Shown here: piece by piece, positions 1 to 11,100 of the stretch
Position numbering within the stretch: position 1 is the first letter of the stretch
Layout: each line of letters begins with the position of its first letter
Source of the DNA: Paragorgia papillata
Lineage: Eukaryota; Cnidaria; Anthozoa; Scleralcyonacea; Coralliidae
Assembly: GCA_035771165.1 (NCBI GenBank)
Contig: JAWNZC010000348.1
Coordinates: 1,426,001 to 1,490,000 of the forward strand
Direction: 5' to 3'
Length of the DNA: 64,000 nucleotides
The notes under the pieces: model-generated
Told to the model about the DNA's origin: nothing
Database searches by the model: none
What the model saw: the letters and a program-made list of their open reading frames with translations, nothing else
Position numbers and translations under genes: made by a program

Positions 1-2
1 TG

Positions 3-101
3 TTGATGAATACCAGAATCAGGCAAGAAGCAATTTTATTGGCACATCAAGAATTTGGACAGAAATCACCGTTCCTTTCTTTTGGTGTTGAATCTGATTG
101 A
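3..101 (+). CDS. Possible last exon of an upstream gene (partial)
   Basis: One frame is open from the window edge to a TGA at 99-101. It gives about 32 residues ending in FLSFGVESD, with a mixed composition that looks protein-like. An ATTAAA lies about 25 bases after the stop. The frame is short, another frame is also open for about 30 codons, and I recognise no family. It could be chance. Confidence 0.2.
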   Translation: MMNTRIRQEAILLAHQEFGQKSPFLSFGVESD

Positions 102-340
102 TATTATACGGACTGCTGTAGAAACATTAAATGCCATGTATATATATATATATTATTTATTTATTGATATTCACTTAAAACACACTCTTCGAATCGCCTA
201 AATTGCACTCTTCGAGCTATACGCAACAAAATCTGGTTTATATGGTTTATATATATATATATATCCCCTTCCCCTTTTGGCAGATCAGGGGCTTTAGGAA
301 TTTTAGATTCGACTGTGGCCCATAGTTTAATTTTTTTCCA

Positions 341-510
341 TCCTGAACCGGCCCAGCATCATTAATTCTGACCATGCACAACAGCTTTCTGAACTTGCCC
401 AGCATCATTCTACAACATCTTTTTGAACCGGCCAAGCATCCTTCTGAAACATGAACTGGTCCAGCATCCTTCTGAACCATGCCCAGTATCTTTGAGCACC
501 GGCCTTCAGA
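341..510. repeat. Degenerate tandem repeat, about 25-30 bp unit
   Basis: A core like GAACCGGCCCAGCATCCTTC recurs about six times with substitutions and small indels. Open frames on both strands here come from the repeat. No gene is supported. Confidence 0.5.
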
Positions 511-599
511 TGACCGGATTGGAGTTGTATCAGTTATATCGGCCATCGTTTATTAGATCGTATTCCCAGACAAATGTCCATCTTGGAGAAGCTGCATGT

Positions 600-2870
600 A
601 GAGAAGCTGCATGTATTTTACTGCCTGAATAAACGGCCACAGGCTACTATTATTACAAAAGTTAGTAGATTTTTAAATTTAAACTGTCACTTTTGACTCA
701 GCCCCTAAACTTACATGCAGCAAATAAAAATTGGATTTTTCAAAATCCTTTTATCTTTTGTAAGAAGCGCGAGAACCGAGATACTGATTGGCTATGTTTA
801 ATTAACAAATATATATGCAGACCTTTTTTAATGCCGGTTTGCGCAGTAATTATATAGATCGTGTGATAAAATATATATATAGGTACACGTATAGTACACA
901 TTGTGCATGTATACTCGTGGAAAAACGTCATTGCTAACGGCTTTAATAATTAATGTGCATGGATATACCTGTAGTGTTTATGATGCTTTGAAAACCAGTT
1001 TTTAAAAACCTTTCATTTAGTACCGCAAGAGAGAAAGAAACTTATCGTATGCAAAGCTAGTGGCGTTCATTCCAAACTGGAATTAGAGAAACCTTAGCAA
1101 CAATTATTCCTTGCACAAACAAAAACTCGGGTAAGTTTTATACCCGCTGTAGTGTTTCAGTTAAAATGTATAGCAACCTGCGTGAAGGCAATTATAAATA
1201 TTTTCGTCATGTATATTAGCCGTGAAATAAAATAACATTTTATATAGTTTTAGCTGTTTTGTCGATTATCTTGTCATGCAATATACATACATGGTGAGCA
1301 AACAAACAGCAAGTATATACCTATGTGATTTGCATATATAACAGCATGTTGGTCTAGTCTTGAGTTCCGTATTAGATCAAGTTTGGATATATGCATTAGT
1401 AGAAAAGTATAATGATTTATTCTGTTGTTGCTATGTATAGCAACTATTGAAATTAAGTGCATGTATTTTGCGATGGCTGATGTTTATATGTAGCTAGCCT
1501 ATATAGAGTTATGGCTTGAATGGCCTTCGTTTTATGTCATGGATTTTTTTGCAAATATGTGTCAAATGTAAATATAAATTTTAAGTGCGATACATATACA
1601 CTATAGAAGACTTAATTCGCACTTTAGAAAGAAAGAAAGACAAATTAAACCTTAGCTGACCATTTACTACCCATTTTTATTACTAAGCATATGTCAAATC
1701 ACTGTCCCAAAACGGAGAACAAAACTGCTTTGACACCTGTGTACAATTAACTAAATTCCAAAAACAAAAGCAACAATACATAAACATGTTTACAATTAAT
1801 GTACAAACTAATTTTTCCCCCTGGATCTGGTATAACATACATACATACATGAAAAGTTAATTGGTATATTTGACACACGAATCAGTAAATTCGTCTCGTC
1901 AATTACATGCAGTCAAAATGGAAATACAATCGCACTTCTGCTTCTGTACGTAGTTTGTTGTGTATTACTGTATTTCTGTGGCCGCTACAGAAACGTGAGA
2001 AAAATCTACCGATAAATCTATTTTCAAGAAACCTATTTTCAAGAAATTGTTTTCAGGCTCAACGTGTCCAAGTACAAACAATTAAATTCGACTGAAAATC
2101 CACGTTTAACTCGACGTCGCATTACCGACGAAGTTAATTCGAATTAAATTCGTTTGAATGTACGACGTTCAGCGCAGACCTTTTATATTTTATTGATTCT
2201 GATCAACATGCATTTATCATGGAAACTATTTTGTTCTCTTGGTTAATTGTTATATTTCATGTCCACTGCTCTGGAAACTCCAGAACATTGAGAAATGTGA
2301 TGTTTTATTTTTAAATGTATGGCGTTGTTGTCAACGCAACCAAATGTATATTCATGCATGATAATTTTGAATATAGATTTTTTTTAAACGAGCGAGAGCT
2401 CTGCTGAAGATAGATAGAGATCCAACTTCAAAGAAATTATAAACTTACTAACATCACCAACCATAGAATTTGACATTACCTTCTGCAATATGTGTGAACA
2501 GGCCCCTTAGTTCCGTAGCCATACCATTAAATTGCTATAGGATTTCATTTCGTATTTTAAAAAGCGTTTGATAAAACGTTCAAGAATAGATCAAACCCAT
2601 TCTTGCACGTTAAAAATTATATTTATATTGAACAATATATTTAGCTGATGTTCATTAACGCACATTTCAATCATCCTTAGACTTGTAATGGCTTGGACCT
2701 TTTTTAAGTCTGAACTAATTCAAACTATTTGCATCTATATGTATACTAAACTTCCCACCAGCAGCGAAGAAAATAATTTATTGAAGAAAGTCTGCGACAA
2801 CGGTCCTTTGCATGCATTTTAAATTTTCTAGCTATGATTGATTGACCAAAGTGTATTGAAAAAGTTACTC
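600..2870. other. AT-rich non-genic stretch
   Basis: Short open frames only, with no splice-supported coding sequence. It contains short TA and CATA microsatellites, for example near 140-155, 250-265 and 1838-1850. I see nothing else in it. Confidence 0.5.
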
Positions 2871-2873
2871 TGG

Positions 2874-3050
2874 CTATAACGCCCAACAATTTTACTCGTC
2901 CCAAAAAAAATTCACCGACGCGGGAAAGGGTTAAATCGATTTATATTTTATTTAAATGAGGTAAATCAATACTGTGGTATTTTATGGAATTATATATATT
3001 ATATATATGGAATTTTTTTTTGTGACGAGTAAAATTGTTGGGCGTTATAG
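2874..3050. mobile_element. Inverted-repeat (MITE-like) element
   Basis: Arms 2874-2912 and 3010-3050 are nearly exact reverse complements. They share CTATAACGCCCAACAATTTT and a following ACTCGTC plus A-run. The roughly 97-bp spacer contains a TATA tract. No coding capacity. Confidence 0.7.
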
Positions 3051-3080
3051 GAAAAAGAGGAAAATACATAATTTGGATAG

Positions 3081-3480
3081 GATAAAGGACTGGGACCTAA
3101 TCATTATTACTCGCAGCCAGCGGCTGAATTACAAAGGACGCAGATCAACGTGGCCGTGTCGAGGCATATCAAAGGCGCTCCCGGCAGCCGCCATACGACA
3201 CAGTTCAGACCACGGATCACAGCTAAGATGTTAGCCTGCGTCGCATCCGGCCTTTCCTCGAGGCATAGGAGAGATCAACTGACAACTCTACTCACATGAG
3301 GCCCAAGCGCGACAACGGGGTCATTCCCACAGCGAAGAGAGAGAGAGAGCTTGCGATTAACCGTGGTCTAACCGGGCTTAACTTTCGGGGCCCATTTGGT
3401 GAGAGGCATGCAGCGCCCTAACACCACACGCCATCCGTGCTCCCCCCGAACACAAGACTTTAGAGTCTGATGCTACCCAG
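3081..3480. repeat. Dispersed repeat, GC-richer than its surroundings
   Basis: The part 3081-3234 recurs in inverted orientation at 30834-30985 inside an ALIX intron. The shared core includes GGCCGTGTCGA and CACAGCTAAGATGTTAG-type sequence. The flank to 3480 is also GC-rich and may belong to the same element, but no second copy is in the window. Class unknown; a SINE or LINE 3' end is possible. Confidence 0.6.
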
Positions 3481-3576
3481 GGAGAGTTAAAAAATATGGT
3501 CTATGCTCTTGTTGCTTACTTGCTTGAAACACGAGATAGGCATGCATGCATTGACCATAGAATCTTTAATGTAATA

Positions 3577-3677
3577 GATAAAGCATGAGCAGCTGATCTG
3601 CATGTATGTGATTTACAAGGCGAGCTGCAAGCGAGCCGTAGTAAATCACGTACAGATCGGCTGCGAATGCTTTATCG
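3577..3677. repeat. Imperfect palindrome
   Basis: GATAAAGCAT...GATCTG...GTGATTTAC on the left mirrors GTAAATCAC...CAGATC...ATGCTTTATC on the right, around a short GC-rich centre. Probable fold-back MITE remnant. Confidence 0.6.
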
Positions 3678-3679
3678 TA

Positions 3680-5090
3680 TACTTATCAAATGGACGCATC
3701 TAAATAGCCATGTTTTCAAACTATTTTTCAAGTTGGAGTGATTTTAGCTAAGTAAATTGAGGAAAAAGTTTATGTAAATCAGGACGAATCTGTATACTAA
3801 GGAGACTAAGGTAAGAACTTTAGTTGCTGATATAATTTGAGAGACTATTTATATATTAATATATAACATCTTATACACTCAGTTGAAACTGACTATATAA
3901 CATTACTGCAACACTCGGAGCAGACTATAGGTAAGCTATTTCACATGTTGACTTTCCTTAATTAAGCGGAGAAAAAGGAAATTTCCTCTTGTATCAAGTT
4001 TCATTAACGGCGAACTCTAATTCATTACCGACACGAAATTATTCGACCGTTGAAAAGTAAAAGACAATTGCGTCAAACCAAATCATTAACATTAATTTTA
4101 TCAAACCGACAACACGGAAACCACAATCCGAATCAACTTGCTGATTATTTTGCATTACGAAATATCAATAACTATAAATAATAGTAAATATTTAATTTTT
4201 ACAGCTTTTTAATTTGTTTGGAGGAGAATGTCAACTGCGACGACAATCTGTTCTTCTTTCATAGTCACTTTTTCTTCTTTTTTCTTTTTTGCAGTAATTT
4301 ATTGTTTCTTTGTTTTTGGTGTAATTTATTAAGGCTGTTTTCATTACGTCCGTTTTGCCAGCATGGGCGGAGCGGGCTTTGAAAGTTGGAAATTTTCAAC
4401 TCCCAAGGCGAACTAAACAATGCACGCTCCGCCCGCGTGGGCAAAGCGGACCTAATAATGGTTAATGTTCTGGTGAATGCAATAAATTGCGGTTACCACC
4501 GAGTATAAAACACAAAACAATGGATACTCGGAATAAAGTTTACATTTATGATTTTAATTTTAACTTTAGACTATCTTGAAGTAATCATCACAAAGTTATG
4601 CTACATTGCTACTACTGTTATTTTGTCAGCTATATATATGTGTGCATACATGTGTGTTTATTACCTGTCTCGCGGTTAGCGGAACTCCCGTTTGCGGTTT
4701 GCTGTTTGGCGTTAGAAGTTGGGAACGGCTGTGAACAAAGTAAACTATACCGCGAAGAAAAGAAACTCTGCCAATAAAAAATGGAGGATTTTATCCAAAG
4801 CTAAAAAATAGCTATCTTCTTGCCACACAAAAAGAAACAAATAGAGATTTTAAAAACATGTAATACAGTATCGTTTTCATTGTCTTTGTAATGTTGTAGG
4901 CCACCATATTTGTTACTTTATACAAAACAACGAGAAAGTTCAATCCAAATTAAAAGGACTGTTGTACATCAAAATTAATGGCTTTTGTCACAGAATATTC
5001 TTTTTGCCCGCAGGCCGCAGTTCCACAATTTAATTAAAGTCAGACGATTCTTGGTAATAATAAATTAAACGACGCTTTTTTCCATATTTA
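3680..5090. other. Non-genic stretch upstream of the receptor gene
   Basis: I see no coding exon. It contains a palindromic element at 4348-4452, with arms sharing GGGCGGAGCG and a TCCG...TTTGCC-type terminus. The rest is AT-rich. The receptor promoter and 5' untranslated exons may lie here but cannot be placed. A plausible 3' splice site at 5091-5093 (TAG, then GCGGATGG) would begin the UTR part of the first coding exon. Confidence 0.45.
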
Positions 5091-5155
5091 TAGGCGGATG
5101 GCAAGAGTACTATCATCTGAATGATGAACTGCATTGATATTTTCAAAGTACCAGG

Positions 5156-8100
5156 ATGAGTATTGTAGGATTACATCAAGTCATGGTCACGTTGTTGATT
5201 TCCACAATAGCGCTCTCAAGAGCAAGGTAAGACAAGTCAGACACAACTGTCCAGTTTTATTGTTGGATGCCGGTCTTCAGTACTGAAGCAAAGCAACTAA
5301 TTTTGTTTTATCGTTTTATCTAATCTATGTGTATAAAAATACGCGCGTGATTTTGTTTTGTCCGTCCAGCTAGCTTGTTCTTTCGTCCTTCTATACGTCC
5401 GCCCCTCTAACTAGCTGAGCATCTAGCTGAGCATTATAATATTCAAGAATAGCTATTCTCATGCTCGATACATGCAGGTTCCATTTCAGAAAAAGATACT
5501 GGCGGCTTGTATTTACGTTTAATATAATTGAAAAAGAAAGGTTATACCCTGAGCCGTAGGTTTAAGTATGTACTTGAATTAATTTTTCTCGAGTGTTTTC
5601 ATGAACATTTTTTTTGTTCTCTAAAGTAGATTGTTCCATGACGTCATAACCTTACTTTCACGCTATAAGTGACCAATCACAGCTTCCGTTAGCCGTAACT
5701 TATTTCTATTAAAGAAATGTGAAATGGTTTTCCATGTTTATGTAGCTTTCTCCAAAGGCAACTTTTGAAGGAGGGGCAGTAGGGGGACTAGGCACCACAA
5801 AGGTTAGTAACCCAAGTCCGTCTGATCACAAAAAACCAGGATGCCCGCGGAGGTGCAGGCTAATGTACGTTTATGGACACCGCTGCCAAACCTGATATTG
5901 CGTTTGCGCGAGATCTTGACCAAAAAAGAGCGGGAAACTGTTCCGGCTATTCTTCACACGTTTCTTGGAAATTTTAAGAAAACTACTGAAATTTTACGGT
6001 TTGTACTTGCTGTCTAGTATGACAGTACAATGGTTCGCCACTGGGTCCGCACAATTTTAAATGTGTGCTCATTTTATGAACTTCAAGAAAGATTTCGCCA
6101 TGATTTTTTTTTGCTCTTTCACTAATGGACAAACATTATTTAGATTTAATTAGCCGGAATTTGTCTAATTTTGACCGAATCTCCTTTCATACTCTATACT
6201 GTTTCCTTTTTAGAGCCTATTTATTTGTTTTTGACCATAGTAATTATAGTAATCCTAAATTAAAATTTGGATTTAAAAAACCCTGCTTTAATTTTTCCTC
6301 AAAGGCTCAAACTTCTTTATTCTCTTAATATTGTAGGGAACAACAAAATAACGAGACTTTGGTGCCTACAAACAGCGTCATAAAGGATAGACCTTCTGTA
6401 ACGCCTTCTTTATTAAAAGAAACATCTCGTAATTTAGACAAGAGAGAAATCTCTTCAGCCCATCAATCTGGACAAGATATCACTGACTTACTCGATGAAA
6501 TGCTTCACGAAGACAGATATGATCCAAGACTTAGGCCTAACTATGACGGTAATCAACAAAGAAACAATAATTTAAATTTTCTGTTTTGCAAGCGAGCCCT
6601 ATGGAACAAAAATTAAGCTTGTCTTATTTGAAAGAATACTTAAAATGACAAAGTAAAATTATATGCAGTGCTCCGTTGTTCAGATATTTCAGTTGATATG
6701 CAAATTAAACGTTTTGACGTCACATGTGTCACATGTTTATACAATAAATTCGTTTTATTTTTATGTTGTTTAGGAAAACCCGTCAAAGTACATGTTGGCT
6801 TATGGGTAATAGCTATCGACTCTATCGATGTCATAGAAATGGTAGGCCACAGTTACTTATATTATTTCATTTGTAATGTTTGCTATTAACTACTTAATAA
6901 CCGAGAGTAAGGTCTTTACGGTAAAATATTAAACCGAGGTCTTGAGACCTCGGTTTAATATTTTACCGTAAAGACCGAACGGTCGAGGTTATTAAGTAGT
7001 TTATTATATGGCACTTTTTATTTCAAAATCAATCTTGTATTTCTTGGTCTTCGCTTCCTTTAACTTCGTCAAAACACCGAACTAGCGTTATTTTCTTCTG
7101 TTTCTTTCTCGTCTGGATACTAGAATTTACTTTTATAATGTTCATCGTCGTCTATTTCATCTATTTTCGCCGTTTTTCGGCAATAAAAGTTTCTTATTAG
7201 GATTTTTTGTTTGTTTCCAATCGTAGGGCATTAACAATTTTCATAATGCCACGTTAACTGCCCGTGGGCATTACGGAGAAATCTCGCCCTGTCAGCAACC
7301 AATCACAGCGCGTGATTTTACCGGAAGTAATCCGTGCCATATAATAATACTTTATAATCTTTCACTGTGTCTTTCTAACTGCTTCGCACTAATACTGCGC
7401 AGCATATGGACACTTTTCATTTTTGATGAAACATTTCTTATTATTCATCAACGTTCACATTAACCCTTATATACGCACTGTTGTTGTGGAACAAGTTTGT
7501 CTTTTTTACTCTCTTTAACGCCAGACGATTTAACTCGTCAGGGAGAGACGTCTCGAAAAGCCGTGCATGAAAGGCATCATTACGGCATTACAGAGGCTCT
7601 GGAAGCTTTTGAAAGTTGTGGGTGTCCTGCGTCTCGCAGAATGCCATAAACAGGGCAACGCCCTTCAGAGAATATAATAGATAACTAATAACTATATATA
7701 CATAACATACAAGATAACATCACAAGTTCACAACAACTTCAAGAACTTTTAAAAAAAGTATTATAAAAAAAAGTATTATTATATATAAAAAAAGGAAAAG
7801 ATGTACTTTGCGTCAACATTCAACAACACCAATTATCAATTTGCTTAAAATTTGCTAAAATATTGTGGGTGTCCTTCTTATGTAGGACACCCGCAGTCCA
7901 GAAAGTGCGGGTGTCCGGACACCCGCTGCTTCCAGAACCCCTGCGGCATTAACATCATTACTATAGTCACTTTTTGAAGTTCAAACAAATCAAATATAAT
8001 AAACAGAATGACATGCAGAGCTCGAATATTTAAGTGAATTTCTGTTGTTTGTGTGCATTAAGAAGATATCTCAGAATGGTGAAATACTGACACCGCCACA

Positions 8101-11100
8101 CCGGCTTCCACGGATCTCAGTGGGTAATCACTTTTAAAGCCAGCTACAGTTTATTTACACTCACCGCGGCTTATTAATGTGTCTGCCGGTTACGTAGAAA
8201 CGAACTCACTTAGCAGGTTACATTCTTTACCGGTCGTTAGAATCGCACAGCGACGGCGAAAGATATGATGTTTATATTGGAGGAGCAATTCATCAATAAA
8301 ACGATAAGGAGTGTATCCCCCCCCCCCCTCCCTTCCCCTCCAAATTTGAGGGCATTAGCCTGCCCATCGTCAAATTATTGGGAGTGGAGGGGTAAGGGTA
8401 TATATTATATAGCAAGAGCTGGCGCCCTTGGATTCGTACCCAGCTACGTGGAAACAACGCCTTCAACTTTAGCCTTCCCTTATTCACCTCACCTTGTTGT
8501 GAATGCACACGCCGGTTGCCATTCTTTTCTCAAAAATTGACAGAAATTTAAAAATAATCGTCCTAAGTAATATATGTTATTTCTATGTACAGGACTTTAA
8601 AATGGATTTTTTTCTGCGACAATTATGGTTCGATCCGAGATTGGCTCATAAAATGAACACAACTTTTACCATCAGCAATAGAATTTTGAACAGGATTTGG
8701 CTTCCAGATACCTACTTTGTGAACTCTAAACATTCAAAGTTTCACAAAGTGACAACGGAAAATAAACTTCTTTCGATTCGTGGAGATGGATTAGTTCATT
8801 TTAACACTAGGTAAGTTGATTCATTTTTTGTGTTCGTTGCGTTGTATTCAACGTCACGTAATTAAAGTTCTGGACTGCAGTAAGTTGCGTTCACACAAGA
8901 CTGCATGGTCTACCGGCTCTGGACTTTGGATAAAATACGCCTGTGAACATTCAGCATTTTGGACAAAACATTACAAAACATGCAGCAAATACCTATCTCG
9001 CCATTGAAACCAGATTTTCAGTCTAAATTCAGTCCGATTGCGTTCACACTTAATGGAGTGCATTCCGAGTCCTTTTTCAGTCTACGGCCTCGATTGGGTG
9101 GACACTGGCTAGATTCAGATTCAGTCCAAATCCAGTCCGCTTGCATGCATTCACATGACGGGTGGACTCACTATTCAAATATGGTCTGAAATCAAGTTTG
9201 AGTCCGACAGTTCGGAATAACGTGCGTGAAAGCTTGTTTAGGACCTATTCTTAATTCGGAATACTTGAAATACTTTAAATTAACTAGAATAATCGTTTGT
9301 TTGGACTAAACGAGAGATCAGGCTAGCTATTCCAGAATATTTCTTTTGCTAACCAATACTTTATTTTTTACAGGGTAACAGTAAAACCTTCGTGTCAAAT
9401 GGACTTAAGAATGTTTCCGAACGATGTACAAAGCTGTAACTTGGATATCGAAAGTTGTAAGTGAATTAAAACATTGTAATTAGAACATATAGAATATTTT
9501 AGGTAATAACAAAAAATCACAAATAGTTATACTAAGGGCGCTTTCCAATTGACAAGGTTAGACCGATCAGTCCGGCCAGAATGGACTTGCTTTTGATTAG
9601 CACCAAATTTTCCAGTCAGACCATCCCAGGTCTCAAACGAATCGTGTTCCATTTAACCGGACTGACCGGTCTAACCGTGTAAATGGAAAGCCCCCGTAGT
9701 ATTATATTGTTCGTTGTTTTCTCTCCAATATTGGAGCTGATTAAAATATAACATAAATCAAATTGTTCAAAATTCGATCTTGAATTGACGTCAAATATCA
9801 CCATTTTCCCAAAACAAAAAACAAACAAAAACAATTATTGGAATTCGAAAACAATGATTGCAATTCGAAAACAATTATTAGAATTCGAAAACAATTATTG
9901 GAATTCGAAAACAATTATTAGAACTCGACATGACGTCACTCTAACATTATTTGAATTCGAATTAATTTCAATCTTAAACTATTTCCATGAATTTCTATGT
10001 ATGTTTGTCCTATAAGCTGGGTACTTTCCAACCCCACTTTAAAACAAACCATTTCCTACATATTTTATTCTGACGTATATTCGGTCTATCCGAAGTTTCC
10101 TATTAAATTTTATATTAATGCATTCATTTTAAACTAAGGAGCGCTCGAAAAATAATTATGTTAATAAAGAAGATATATCAATTTTCATTTGAATCCTATT
10201 TTTTCAATAAAGAAGATATTTCAATTTTCATCTTTATTTTGTCACCCGCTATATGTACGTGACTTTACATGTGATCGAATAAATTTCTTTTAAAGAAAGA
10301 TCAATCTATAATTAAACGGATTTATAAGATATATACAATCCAAAACTCTTATCCAATTCTTTGATAACAGCCATGATATATATGACTTCCTTTATAGACA
10401 GTCATAGTGAAAAAGATACTATACTCGTATGGGAAAACCGAAGTGATGGAGGAATAGCTATTCCACCAGTAGTGAGAAATCTTCCACAGCACAATATTAC
10501 AGACACTGTAACTCTCGTTTTATATAGCGAATACTTCTCAGGTACGTAAAAAAAAGAACCTAAGCCATTAAAAGTGCACGTTCTGCCGGACATATACTCA
10601 GATTTGATCAGTTGTCTTTGCCTGGTTGCTCCATGGATCCTACTTCACGTATGCCTATCATTTTGTCAAGTGTTAAGATTAATTAGGGTTTGTGATGGAA
10701 GACAGGCTTTCATGAACCTGTCCTGCCCTCCACTCTACCATATTCCGTTTACGTCCCTTTTTCTTTTATTATATATAGATCGTTTTCACTCACGTGATTG
10801 GTGGCCCCATTGGGGGTGGTAAAACAATACGAAATATTTGAATAAGAATAGAGTTAAATTCCCATATGATAAAGATGGTACACCAATATGACCGCCATTT
10901 CATTGTTTTGGCTCACCAATATGGCCGCCGTGACGTCAGATGAAAACGATCTATAAACGATCTATAGCTACAATAATGCAATGTTTTCTCTAGGTAACTG
11001 GACTGGAATTCGAGCGGTCATAACTATGAAAAGGAAAATGGGCTATTTTGTAATTCACGTGTATTCACCATGTGCTCTGATTGTCATTGTCTCCTGGATT

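Noticed and set aside
6668..6889. 73-codon frame taken as a single exon
   Set aside because: Only 6774-6841 is coding; the conserved receptor sequence begins at the acceptor and ends at the donor.
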